DNA of 20,034 nucleotides from an uncultured Oscillospiraceae bacterium (GTDB lineage: Bacteria > Bacillota > Clostridia > Oscillospirales > Ruminococcaceae): the NCBI GenBank assembly GCA_934527255.1, contig CAKTAM010000025.1, forward strand, positions 1-20,034, given 5' to 3'. A program made the position numbers and the translations under genes. Shown in pieces: positions 13,919-20,034 of the stretch. The notes beneath the pieces are model-generated. The model made no database searches and had not been told where the DNA came from. It saw only the letters and a program-made list of their open reading frames with translations. Each line of letters starts with the position of its first letter. The stretch's first letter is position 1.

Positions 13919-14302
13919 ATGCACTTACAGGAATCCGGAGAGATGTATCTGGAAACAATTCTGATTCTTCGACAGAAAAGCCGCAACGTCCGTTCCATCG
14001 ACGTTGGCGAATATATGGGCTTTTCCAAGCCCAGCGTCAGCCGGGCCATCGGCCTGCTGAAAAACGGCGGATATGTGCGGGTGGACAGCGAGGGGTTTCT
14101 GGATCTGACGGATTCCGGCAAAGAGGTCGCCGAAAAGATCTATGCCCGCCACCGCATGCTGACCGCCTGGCTCATTCAGCTGGGCGTCAGTGAGGAGACC
14201 GCATCGGCCGATGCCTGCAAAATTGAGCACAACATCAGCGACGAGTCATTTGAAGCCATCAAGCGGCACGCCCACTGGGTGGACGTGCGGGAAGAACACT
14301 GA
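13919..14302 (+). CDS. DtxR/MntR-family metal-dependent transcriptional regulator
   Basis: The 127-residue protein has the N-terminal helix-turn-helix (VRSIDVGEYMGFSKPSVSRAI, then LLKNGGYVRVDSEGFLDLTD) and the dimerisation/metal domain of the DtxR family, without the C-terminal SH3-like domain. The metal site is of DtxR type: Met9 in ESGEMYLETI and Cys100, Glu103, His104 in DACKIEHNIS correspond to the primary-site residues Met10, Cys102, Glu105 and His106 of DtxR, where MntR has Asp and Glu. His78 matches ancillary His79, but the ancillary Glu83 and His98 positions are Thr82 and Ser96. It therefore probably senses Fe(II) or Mn(II) with a single site and represses metal uptake genes located elsewhere. 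AGGAGG lies six bases before the ATG. Confidence 0.92.
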   Translation: MHLQESGEMYLETILILRQKSRNVRSIDVGEYMGFSKPSVSRAIGLLKNGGYVRVDSEGFLDLTDSGKEVAEKIYARHRMLTAWLIQLGVSEETASADACKIEHNISDESFEAIKRHAHWVDVREEH

Positions 14303-14329
14303 CCGGTGCTTTGACCCTGACCTGACCGT

Positions 14330-14367
14330 AAAAGCCCTTTGCCCCACAGGCGGCAAAGGGCTTTTTT
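14330..14367. terminator. Bidirectional intrinsic terminator
   Basis: AAAAGCCCTTTGCC (14330-14343) pairs perfectly with GGCAAAGGGCTTTT (14352-14365), with T residues to 14367. It lies between two convergent genes (stop codons at 14302 and 14380), and its A and T runs let it serve both strands. Confidence 0.9.
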
Positions 14368-14379
14368 GTCGTTCGTGTG

Positions 14380-14850
14380 TTACGGCAACTGCCGCTGCGC
14401 GTTGGCAAAGCAGCGCACAAGATAATCAAAGCCCGACTGCGTATGCAGCGTATAGCACCAGGCCGTGCCGTCCGCCCCGGCAAAGCGGATGCAGAGCATT
14501 CCCTGACCATCCGCCGGAAAAAAGGTCACTGCCGCCTCCGGCAGGTGCAGCTGCAGGGCATCCTCCGCCATAGCCGGAGCCTGACGCATGCGGCGGGCGG
14601 CGACGGTGTACGGATCCATCACGACCGAATAGGTATAATCCAGCAGCGCACGGTCTGCCGGGATGCTGGCCCCGTCATATTCCGCCTGCGCCCCTGACTG
14701 ATAGCCCGATGCCAGCGCATTGGTCAGCAAAAGCCGATCTCGATGCCAGCAAAGGGTCAGCACCACCGCAAACACCATCCATATGGTGGCCAGCAGGGCG
14801 GCAGCCACGGCTGCGCCTGCCGCCAGCGTTCCCACGCGGCACTTTTTCAT
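14380..14850 (-). CDS. Hypothetical protein with one N-terminal membrane segment
   Basis: The 156-residue product starts MKKCRVGTLAAGAAVAAALL and has a single hydrophobic segment at about residues 6-31 followed by HRDR, so it is likely anchored in the membrane with a small soluble domain outside. The soluble part contains YDGASIPADRALLDYTYSVV, LHLPEAAVTFFPADGQGMLCIRF and AWCYTLHTQSGFDYLVRCF, suggesting a compact alpha/beta fold. I do not recognise a family. The ATG at 14850 was preferred to a GTG at 14886 because GGGAGGA lies about nine bases upstream. No convincing promoter is visible in the 185 bases between this gene and the terminator-like hairpin of carD. Confidence 0.65.
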   Translation of the reverse strand: MKKCRVGTLAAGAAVAAALLATIWMVFAVVLTLCWHRDRLLLTNALASGYQSGAQAEYDGASIPADRALLDYTYSVVMDPYTVAARRMRQAPAMAEDALQLHLPEAAVTFFPADGQGMLCIRFAGADGTAWCYTLHTQSGFDYLVRCFANAQRQLP

Positions 14851-15036
14851 TTCGGCGTTCCTCCCGTTCTGTTTTCCAAAAGCCACAAGGGCACGCAGTC
14901 CGCCGCCATGCCGACGGTGCGGACACTCTCGCTCCCGGCCGTCTGCAGCGGCCTTTGGCCGACTTTTCAGACCATTACACCGTGTGCCGCGCCGCCGTGA
15001 ACGGCCCGCACCCGCTCATGCGCCCCGTGACGGTTC

Positions 15037-15076
15037 AAAAAAGGCCACCGCAGCAGCCCCTTTGCCAGGCTGCCGC
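15037..15076 (-). terminator. Possible terminator after carD
   Basis: On the minus strand GCAGCC (15073-15068) pairs with GGCTGC (15058-15053), extended imperfectly outward by CGC/GCG. After TGCGGTGGCC comes a run of six T residues (15042-15037). The distance between stem and T run makes it a weak call. Confidence 0.4.
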
Positions 15077-15097
15077 GATGACCTGCCCTGTTGTTTT

Positions 15098-15637
15098 TCA
15101 GGCGTTCGCGCCCGCCGCTGCCTCAGCGGCGGCTTTGTCCAGCCGCTGCTGAATATAATCATGCACGGCATCGGTCGGAATATCCAGCGCACAGGAAAGC
15201 TCCTCATACAAGAACTTTTCGGCCGTCTGCTGGAACTGACGGTCGACCTTGCCCGGCAGCTTGCCCTGTGCCAGGCAATGCTCCTGCCGCTGATGCAGCG
15301 TTTTCAGCAGCCGCAGCAGCGTACCTATCTGATGGGTCTGCAGCGCGGCGCGGTACTGCCCGGCCAGTTGGCGATAATCTCCGGCAATACCGTCCAGCGC
15401 CGTTACCTGCGGCAGACTGTCGATCAGCTCCGCCGCCTGCTGGCGGCTCATCACCGGGCGCATGAACACCCGCGCATCCACCGGGGTATACACCACGCCG
15501 CTTTCGTTCAGCGGGCGCAGGGTGTAATACAGCCGCTCCGGGTCGGCGCCCGGCAGCGGATGCTCCGGCTTGCCCACGCTTTCCACACAGCAGACCCCCA
15601 CGCCGCCGTACACCACCATATCGCCTGTTTTATACAT
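15098..15637 (-). CDS. carD: CarD family transcriptional regulator
   Basis: The 179-residue protein begins MYKTGDMVVYGGVGVCCVES, the start of the CarD/CdnL Tudor-like RNA-polymerase-interaction domain (about 1-65). A helical C-terminal DNA-binding domain follows, with MSRQQAAELIDSLPQV, YRAALQTHQIGTLLRLLKTL and DRQFQQTAEKFLYEELSCALDIPTDAVHDYI. CarD proteins bind the beta subunit of RNA polymerase and stabilise open complexes at promoters. The length fits the Firmicute members. GGGAGG precedes the ATG. A promoter lies about 200 bases upstream, and a strong intrinsic terminator sits between promoter and start codon, suggesting attenuation. The symbol is the family name; the exact physiological role in this organism is not known. 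Confidence 0.92.
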   Translation of the reverse strand: MYKTGDMVVYGGVGVCCVESVGKPEHPLPGADPERLYYTLRPLNESGVVYTPVDARVFMRPVMSRQQAAELIDSLPQVTALDGIAGDYRQLAGQYRAALQTHQIGTLLRLLKTLHQRQEHCLAQGKLPGKVDRQFQQTAEKFLYEELSCALDIPTDAVHDYIQQRLDKAAAEAAAGANA

Positions 15638-15685
15638 TTTGCTTCCTCCCTGTACCAAAAGCGCCGACCGGTTCGCCTCTGCGAT

Positions 15686-15727
15686 AAAAAAATGTGCGGC
15701 GGCAGTCGGGCTGCGCCGCACATTTTT
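15686..15727 (-). terminator. Intrinsic terminator inside the carD leader
   Basis: On the minus strand AAAAATGTGCGGCG (15727-15714) pairs perfectly with CGCCGCACATTTTT (15701-15688), with an inner CAG/CTG extension, and is followed by an uninterrupted run of seven T residues (15692-15686). It is 49 bases ahead of the carD start and downstream of the predicted carD promoter. Alternatively it is simply the terminator of proC. Confidence 0.85.
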
Positions 15728-15838
15728 CTGCTGTTCTTCCGGTTTCCCCGGCCGCATGCGCCGCCCGAAGCCGCCCCGTTTTACCGGAAGGCCCCGCAGC
15801 AGCAAAACGCCGGAGAAAGGACGCCGCCCGCTGTTTTC

Positions 15839-15867
15839 ATTATACCACAGTCGGCAGCGGAATGTAA
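15839..15867 (-). promoter_or_regulatory. Promoter for carD
   Basis: On the minus strand TTACAT (15867-15862) and a perfect TATAAT (15844-15839) are spaced by 17 bases, with an extended TGG just before the -10. Transcription would start near 15832, 195 bases before the carD start codon. Confidence 0.7.
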
Positions 15868-15870
15868 GTG

Positions 15871-15893
15871 AAAACACGCCGGGACATCCCCGG
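15871..15893 (-). terminator. Weak terminator-like hairpin after proC
   Basis: On the minus strand CCGGG (15893-15889) pairs with CCCGG (15883-15879) around five bases and is followed by CGTG and then TTTT (15874-15871). It lies about 30 bases past the proC stop codon. Confidence 0.35.
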
Positions 15894-15924
15894 AAAACGG
15901 TTTCAAAAAGATGACCGGCCTCCC

Positions 15925-16734
15925 TTAGCTCTTGCCAAGGGCATCCCCCTTCCGGCAGGCTGCCTGCACCGCCTCCATCACCGTGCCGCGCAGGCCACCG
16001 GTCTCCAGCCGGTGCACCCCCGCGATGGTGCTGCCGCCCGGGCTGCACACAGCATCCTTCAGCACACCGGGATGGCTGCCGCTTTGCAGCACCAGCTCAG
16101 CCGCGCCTTCCACAGCGGCCGCAGCATAAAGCAGCGCCTTACTGCGCGGCAGCCCGGCCTCGACGCCGCCGTCCGCCATCGCTTCGATAAACAGATAAAC
16201 AAATGCCGGGCTGCAGCCCGCAACGGCGGAGGCTGCGTTCATCAGGCGTTCGTCCAGCACGTCAAAGCGCCCGGCCGCCGCCATCATCTGCAAAAAGTCC
16301 GCCTCCTCTGCCGCGCTGACCCCCAGCGAGCAGTACAGCGTCATACCGTGCCCAATGGCCGCCGGGGTGTTTGGCATGATGCGCAGCACCGGGTAAGCCC
16401 CGCCCGCCATGGTGCGGATGGTCTCGCAGGTCTGCCCTGCCGCCATGCTGACCAGTACAAAGCGCTCCCCCGCGGCCTGCCGGGCCGCCAGCACCGGGGC
16501 AATACCGGCCAGCATCTCCGCCATATACTGCGGCTTGACACCCAGCAGAATATACTCGGCCTGCCGGGCCACTGCCACATTTTCCGCTGCGGCACAGCCC
16601 AACTGCCGGGCCAGTGCCTGCGCCTTGCCCGGGGTGCGGTTGGCCAGCAGCAGCTCCTGCGGGGGCAGCTTCTGCGCGGCTGCCGCGGCAAGCGCGCCGC
16701 CCATGTTGCCGCAGCCGATCAAACCAAACTTCAT
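15925..16734 (-). CDS. proC: Pyrroline-5-carboxylate reductase
   Basis: The 269-residue enzyme reduces 1-pyrroline-5-carboxylate to L-proline with NAD(P)H, the last step of proline synthesis, in the cytoplasm. The Rossmann nucleotide-binding loop is MKFGLIGCGNMGGAL. The family blocks VKPQYMAEML, RIMPNTPAAIGHGMTLY and VAGCSPAFVYLFIEAMADGGVEAGL (carrying the substrate-binding Ser/Pro region) follow in order. The C-terminal VCSPGGSTIAGVHRLETGGLRG, the proC signature, is intact. Length is normal. The ATG at 16734 has AAGGA about ten bases upstream and lies 29 bases after the fucosidase stop codon, so proC is probably read from the fucosidase promoter. No other proline gene is nearby. Confidence 0.96.
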   Translation of the reverse strand: MKFGLIGCGNMGGALAAAAAQKLPPQELLLANRTPGKAQALARQLGCAAAENVAVARQAEYILLGVKPQYMAEMLAGIAPVLAARQAAGERFVLVSMAAGQTCETIRTMAGGAYPVLRIMPNTPAAIGHGMTLYCSLGVSAAEEADFLQMMAAAGRFDVLDERLMNAASAVAGCSPAFVYLFIEAMADGGVEAGLPRSKALLYAAAAVEGAAELVLQSGSHPGVLKDAVCSPGGSTIAGVHRLETGGLRGTVMEAVQAACRKGDALGKS

Positions 16735-16763
16735 TACGGGGTATTCCTTTCCTTGCGTGCCTG

Positions 16764-18059
16764 TTACTTGAGCGTCACTTCAATGACCGTATCGATCGGA
16801 TCGGGCAGCAGCGGGCTTTCGCTCAGCTTGACAAACACCAGCTCGGGATAGTTGTTCACGATCCAGTCGTCGGCAATGCGCAGCTCGCTGCCGTCGCGCA
16901 GCCGCCGCACAGCTGCCACCTCATCGCGCTTAAGGCCCGGCAGGCAGATATAGCCGATCTGCGATTCCATCACATGGTAATAGCGCTTCTTGCCGTTGGC
17001 GGTCACGCGGCCGTATTCCGGCTTGTCGATCCCGGCATAGCCACAGCCGTAGATGGAGGCGCTGTTGTCCTTCATCCAGTCGCCGATCCCCTGCAGAATG
17101 CGGCAGGATTCGGCCGGGATGCGCCCGCGGGCATCCGGCCCCACGTTCAGGATCAGGTTGCCGCCCTTGCTGACGCACTCGACCAACTTTTTGATCATCA
17201 TCTCCGCAGGCTTGAAGTTGCGGTCGTCGGCGTGGTAGCCCCAGTTGTTGTTCATGGTGACGCAGGCCTCCCACACAACAGGGCGGCCATGGCTGTCACG
17301 GATGCCGTCGGGCGGAATGATCTGCTCGGGGCTGACAAAATCGCCGCAGTATTCGGTGGGCGCATCCGTCACCAGCGAACCGAAGCCGCTGCCGCTGGCC
17401 TCCAGCCGGTTATCCATAATGACATCCGGCTGATGGCTGCGTACCATCCGCACCAGGTCGGTGGCACGCCAGGCCTCGCCGGTCAGATCGTCATAGGAAA
17501 AATCGAACCACAGCAGATCCAGCTTGCCGTAATTGGTGCACAGCTCTTCGATCTGGGTGTGCATATAATCCAGATAGCGCGAAAAATCGCGGTGCTCGTT
17601 GCCGCACTCGGGATGGTTGCGCATGGGATGGTTGCGGTTGCCGTAATGCGGATAATCGGGGTGCCGCCAATCCAGCAGCGAATAGTACAGGCCGACCCGG
17701 ATACCCTCGGCACGGAACGCCTCCAGATACTCCCGCACCAGGTCGCGGCCGCAGCATTTGGGGGCGCAGAAATCCGTTGTTTTGGTGTCAAACAGGCAGT
17801 AGCCGTCGTGGTGCTTGGCCGTCAGCACGGCATACTGCATACCGGCCTGCTTTGCCAGCCTTGCCCAGGCGCGCGGGTCAAAGTCATCCGGCTGAAATTC
17901 GTATTTCAGCGGCTCGTACTCCTCCGCCGGAATCTCCTCAAAAAAGCGCACCCATTCGCCGCGGGCGGGAATGGCGTACAGTCCCCAGTGGATGAACATG
18001 CCGAAACGGGCCTGCGTGAACCACTGCACCTTTTTTTCATACGCTGCACGGTCAAACAT
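16764..18059 (-). CDS. Alpha-L-fucosidase, glycoside hydrolase family 29
   Basis: The 431-residue protein is a GH29 retaining alpha-L-fucosidase, releasing L-fucose from host or milk glycans. The catalytic barrel shows WFTQARFGMFIHWGLYAIPA, MQYAVLTAKHHDGYCLFDTKTTDF and YYSLLDWRHPDYP. The nucleophile motif LDLLWFDFSYDD contains the candidate nucleophile Asp186. Further blocks are VWEACVTMNNNWGYHADD and GGNLILNVGPDARGRIP. A short beta-rich C-terminal domain ends in PDPIDTVIEVTLK. There is no signal peptide, so it acts in the cytoplasm on imported oligosaccharides. The ATG at 18059 follows an AGGAAG ribosome binding site. It has a good promoter and is followed at 29 bases by proC. No fucose catabolism genes are adjacent. 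Fucosidase identity is secure; linkage preference is not predictable. Confidence 0.93.
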   Translation of the reverse strand: MFDRAAYEKKVQWFTQARFGMFIHWGLYAIPARGEWVRFFEEIPAEEYEPLKYEFQPDDFDPRAWARLAKQAGMQYAVLTAKHHDGYCLFDTKTTDFCAPKCCGRDLVREYLEAFRAEGIRVGLYYSLLDWRHPDYPHYGNRNHPMRNHPECGNEHRDFSRYLDYMHTQIEELCTNYGKLDLLWFDFSYDDLTGEAWRATDLVRMVRSHQPDVIMDNRLEASGSGFGSLVTDAPTEYCGDFVSPEQIIPPDGIRDSHGRPVVWEACVTMNNNWGYHADDRNFKPAEMMIKKLVECVSKGGNLILNVGPDARGRIPAESCRILQGIGDWMKDNSASIYGCGYAGIDKPEYGRVTANGKKRYYHVMESQIGYICLPGLKRDEVAAVRRLRDGSELRIADDWIVNNYPELVFVKLSESPLLPDPIDTVIEVTLK

Positions 18060-18156
18060 ACTTTCTGCTTCCTTTCTTCCCTGCACGGCGCACGCCGTGC
18101 GTTTTTTCTTTTTGCGGCGGCCGCAACGCGTGGGAAAACCGCCGCTGTCCGTCTTT

Positions 18157-18185
18157 ATTATAGCGTAAAATTTTTTCCCGCACAA
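18157..18185 (-). promoter_or_regulatory. Promoter for the fucosidase-proC operon
   Basis: On the minus strand TTGTGC (18185-18180) and a perfect TATAAT (18162-18157) are spaced by 17 bases. CTTGTGC occurs twice, at the -35 and again 16 bases upstream (18202-18196), which could mark a regulator site. Transcription would start near 18150. Confidence 0.7.
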
Positions 18186-18200
18186 GAAAAATCTGCACAA

Positions 18201-18232
18201 GAAAACCGGCGCGGCCGCGGCCGTACCGGTTT
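18201..18232 (-). terminator. Probable terminator after the YabR-like gene
   Basis: On the minus strand AAACCGG (18232-18226) pairs with CCGGTTT (18209-18203), with a GC-rich self-complementary CGGCCGCGGCCG core between them, followed by the T-rich TTCTTG. It begins nine bases after the stop codon and nearly touches the fucosidase promoter. Confidence 0.6.
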
Positions 18233-18240
18233 GCTGCTGC

Positions 18241-18699
18241 TTATTTACGGCGGCCGCCGCGGCGGTTTTCCGTTGCGCGGTTCAAATCGCCTATTTTCTC
18301 CTCGCTGCGCTGCTTATAGCGGCTCATCATATCCTCAAAGCTGAGGGTCGAGGGATCGGGCTGCGGACGGGGCGGCTGCCAGACGCGCGGCGCCTCGCGG
18401 CGCTGCGGACGGCCCGCACCCTTGCCGGAGGAACGCCCGCCCTCACGCACGGGACGTTCCGGCCGGGGCTCTGCCTTGCGGATGGAAAGAGCGATCTTCC
18501 CCTCCGGCGAAACGGAGAGTACGCGCACCTTGACCGTCTGCCCCACCTGCAGCACATCGGCAATGTTTTCCACAAAGCCGGAGGCCACCTCCGAGATGTG
18601 CACCATCCCGCTGACGCCGGGCTCCAGCTCTACAAAAGCGCCGAAGGGCTTGATGCCCGTCACACGGCCTTCCAAAACCATATTTGCTTCGATCTGCAT
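18241..18699 (-). CDS. yabR: S1 RNA-binding domain protein, YabR-like
   Basis: The 152-residue protein has one S1 RNA-binding domain at about residues 3-72 (NMVLEGRVTGIKPFGAFVEL, GVSGMVHISEVASGFVENI, GQTVKVRVLSVSPEGKIALSIRKA). A basic Arg/Gly/Pro-rich tail follows, ending RRGGRRK, which probably adds nonspecific RNA affinity. In Bacillus the S1 gene yabR lies immediately after divIC, and the same order holds here. Its role is not settled; related GSP13/CvfD-type proteins bind ribosomes. The start at 18699 is unusual: the nearest good AGGAG is about 14 bases upstream, farther than normal. It is probably co-transcribed with divIC across a 73-base gap that has no terminator. Confidence 0.88.
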   Translation of the reverse strand: MQIEANMVLEGRVTGIKPFGAFVELEPGVSGMVHISEVASGFVENIADVLQVGQTVKVRVLSVSPEGKIALSIRKAEPRPERPVREGGRSSGKGAGRPQRREAPRVWQPPRPQPDPSTLSFEDMMSRYKQRSEEKIGDLNRATENRRGGRRK

Positions 18700-18772
18700 A
18701 CGGAACGTCTGTTCTCCTTACCCTTGTTTGCTGTTCTGTTGGCCGCGGCGGGCCGGCATCGTCAAACGGAGC

Positions 18773-19084
18773 TTAGCCGGTAATATCCACAAATATCTGC
18801 TCATCCGGGAACGAATAGCCCAGCTTTTCGCGGGCGATCTTCTCGTAATAATCGTTGATGTCGTCGCTGGATTCCAGCAGGCGCTGCAGCTCGGTCGACT
18901 GCGCCTGCTGCTGGGCGATCTGCTGCTGCAGCGCGGCGATCTGCTGCTTTTTTACCATGATATCCACCTCATTTGTCACAAGACATACCAGCAGATACCC
19001 GCACAGCGCCACCACGCCAAGCCGCACAAGCACCGAGAACGGCCCGCCCGAACGTTTTTCGCTTTTGTTCTGCGCACGCTTCAC
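18773..19084 (-). CDS. divIC: Septum formation initiator family protein (DivIC/FtsB-like)
   Basis: The 103-residue protein has a short basic cytoplasmic N-terminus, one membrane segment (about 17-37, FSVLVRLGVVALCGYLLVCLV), a coiled coil (about 43-72, rich in Gln: KKQQIAALQQQIAQQQAQ) and the conserved C-terminal YYEKIAREKLGYSFPDEQIF. This matches DivIC/FtsB, a bitopic divisome protein that works with FtsL and DivIB/FtsQ to trigger septal cell-wall synthesis. The start is GTG at 19084, chosen because AAAGGAGG lies eight bases upstream. The position between yabQ and the S1 gene is the conserved Firmicute order and supports divIC over a paralogue. Its own promoter lies within the end of yabQ. 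Confidence 0.92.
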   Translation of the reverse strand: MKRAQNKSEKRSGGPFSVLVRLGVVALCGYLLVCLVTNEVDIMVKKQQIAALQQQIAQQQAQSTELQRLLESSDDINDYYEKIAREKLGYSFPDEQIFVDITG

Positions 19085-19153
19085 CGGCCCGCCCTCCTTT
19101 TCTGCCCTGCGCCCCGCCGACCAAAACGCGGCCTTTTTGGGGCATACCAAGGC

Positions 19154-19759
19154 TTAGTATAAATTATTATAATACACCCGCCGACGGGATTGCAACTCTT
19201 TTTGTTCATTTTTTTCAAAATCTTTGCGGCCAACACGGCGGCTGGGCGACGGAACGGCCGACGGCGGCCGAGACGCCGCCTGCGCGCGGGCCGCTGCCCG
19301 TTTTTCCCACCGCAGGCGGCGGCGTTCGCGCCCGGGCAGGCAAAGGCGGTATATCCGGCGGTGCACCCAGGCGGCCAGCCGCAGAAACGGTCGACACACA
19401 GTGCACAGCACCTTTTCTGCCCGGCGCAGCACGCGGCACAGCACCGGGGCCGCCCCCAGCCAGAACGCCGCATAGCCCACTGCCGCCCCCAACACGATGC
19501 TGCCGCGCACCTGGGCGGCGTGGCTGTCTGTCAGCGCCCATGCGCGCACAAACAGCGCGCCTGCACAGCCCCACACAGCATCCGCCGCAAACAGCACCGG
19601 GCCTGCCCGCCGACAGCGGCGTGCACGCCCACGAGCGAACAGCCTTGCCGGAGCCAACCAAAGCCCGCCCAGCACAAAGGACGCCCCTGCCCACAAAAAG
19701 CCCAGCCCCAGCGCACACAGCGCATCCGTCAGCTGCCAGGGCAGGGGGATCTGCGCCAT
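19154..19759 (-). CDS. yabQ: Spore cortex biosynthesis protein YabQ
   Basis: The 201-residue protein has three or four hydrophobic segments (around 9-35, 53-74 and 84-110: LGLGFLWAGASFVLGGLWL, PVLFAADAVWGCAGALFV, IVLGAAVGYAAFWLGAAPVL) and a long, strongly basic C-terminal tail. Sequence similarity to B. subtilis YabQ is not obvious by eye. The call rests on the membrane topology and on its place between yabP and divIC. YabQ is a mother-cell outer-forespore-membrane protein needed for spore cortex formation. The ATG at 19759 is nine bases from GAGGT; a GTG at 19762 is equally possible. It starts eight bases after yabP, so the two are translated from one transcript, normally under sigma-E. Confidence 0.8.
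   Translation of the reverse strand: MAQIPLPWQLTDALCALGLGFLWAGASFVLGGLWLAPARLFARGRARRCRRAGPVLFAADAVWGCAGALFVRAWALTDSHAAQVRGSIVLGAAVGYAAFWLGAAPVLCRVLRRAEKVLCTVCRPFLRLAAWVHRRIYRLCLPGRERRRLRWEKRAAARAQAASRPPSAVPSPSRRVGRKDFEKNEQKELQSRRRVYYNNLY
19166..19195 (-). promoter_or_regulatory. Housekeeping promoter for divIC inside the yabQ 3' end
   Basis: On the minus strand TTGCAA (19195-19190) and a perfect TATAAT (19171-19166) are spaced by 18 bases. The element overlaps the last codons of yabQ, and transcription would begin near 19159, 75 bases ahead of divIC. Confidence 0.7.
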
Positions 19760-19766
19760 CACCGGC

Positions 19767-20034
19767 CTACCTCAGCAGCCGCCGCAGCAGTCCTTCCTGC
19801 TTTTCGCCCTTTGCGGCGTTCTGGTACTGCAGATATTCAAACGAGCCCTCCATGCGCGCTTCGCCGCTTTCGGCCGAAAAGCTGCGCACCCGCAGGCCGC
19901 TGCCGCCAATGACCAGCGTGCCGCAGGCGGTCTCCAGCGTGACGGCATAGGCATCATAAGAGGTGACCTCCTTGACGCCGCTGGCCGTCAGCTGCCGTCG
20001 GCCGTTGAGCACCAACCGGTGCTCCTCCTGCGGC
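19767..20034 (-). CDS. yabP: Sporulation protein YabP (N-terminus beyond the window)
   Basis: The minus strand is open to the right edge and reads PQEEHRLVLNGRRQLTASGV then KEVTSYDAYAVTLETACGTLVIGGSGLRVRSFSAESGEARMEGSFEYLQYQNA. This aligns with the B. subtilis YabP pattern (an HDIIMKGRRTLDISGVKKVESFD-like start, a beta-rich middle and a basic, Leu-rich end, here KQEGLLRRLLR). About 89 codons are present; the true start lies a few residues to the right of base 20034. YabP is a sigma-E-controlled mother-cell protein required for the spore cortex and related to the YqfC family. It is followed at seven bases by yabQ. Confidence 0.9.
   Translation of the reverse strand, partial: PQEEHRLVLNGRRQLTASGVKEVTSYDAYAVTLETACGTLVIGGSGLRVRSFSAESGEARMEGSFEYLQYQNAAKGEKQEGLLRRLLR

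Noticed and set aside
15638..16048. N-terminal extension of CarD through the leader
   Set aside because: The frame is open by chance. The family starts at MYKTGDMVVYGG with a GGGAGG ribosome binding site, and the extension includes a terminator hairpin.
18203..18232. Recombination or attachment site from the GCGGCCGC-rich palindrome
   Set aside because: It fits a terminator stem with T-rich flank right after a stop codon, and no integrase or mobile gene is nearby.
16614..18344. Open frame of 576 codons on the plus strand across proC, the fucosidase and the intergenic region
   Set aside because: It is a shadow of two well-identified minus-strand genes; its translation shows no family features.

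Overview
The window is a piece of GC-rich bacterial chromosome, most likely from an Oscillospirales (Ruminococcaceae-type) Firmicute such as the Faecalibacterium/Gemmiger/Subdoligranulum group. The evidence is Gram-positive ribosome binding sites (AGGAGG-type), near-consensus sigma-A promoters embedded in GC-rich DNA, the clostridial gene order yabP-yabQ-divIC-yabR, CarD, an Lrp/AsnC regulator, and cytoplasmic glycosidases typical of gut commensals. The genus is a guess. The yabP/yabQ genes point to a spore-forming lineage or a recent descendant of one. I see no prophage, insertion sequence, CRISPR array or obvious island.

Layout. 1-3121: the start of rpsB (minus) with its promoter and a structured leader; a DUF2974/Mbeg1-like alpha/beta hydrolase gene (plus) with promoter and terminator; a small helical-bundle protein gene (plus); then, on the minus strand, a DIP1984-family gene followed directly by about 130 nt that can fold into tRNA-like arms. 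3122-8037: a noncoding stretch with a short degenerate tandem repeat and a good promoter, a GH2 beta-galactosidase gene with a downstream HEAT-repeat gene, a strong terminator, and a convergent LacI-family regulator. 8264-8440: tRNA-Gly(UCC) with a perfect consensus promoter. 8752-10364: an AI-2E-family membrane protein overlapping a COG2426-type small membrane protein, then a terminator. 10675-11411: an Lrp/AsnC gene, an AT-rich control region with overlapping palindromes and divergent promoters, and an isolated perfect hairpin.

11587-14850: hflX (minus, TTG start), a zinc-ribbon membrane protein and a DtxR-type metalloregulator (plus), and a convergent single-pass membrane protein. 15037-18059: carD with a long leader that contains an intrinsic terminator, and the pair GH29 alpha-L-fucosidase then proC transcribed from one promoter. 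18201-20034: yabR-divIC-yabQ-yabP (minus), where divIC appears to have its own housekeeping promoter inside the 3' end of yabQ.

The most interesting signal is the DIP1984 gene plus tRNA-like RNA at 2535-3121, because tRNA-like noncoding RNAs have been proposed as partners of bacterial RNA-repair modules. Secondary signals are the carD leader, the Lrp palindromes, and the orphan promoter with hairpin at 11241-11411. The rest is ordinary core genome.
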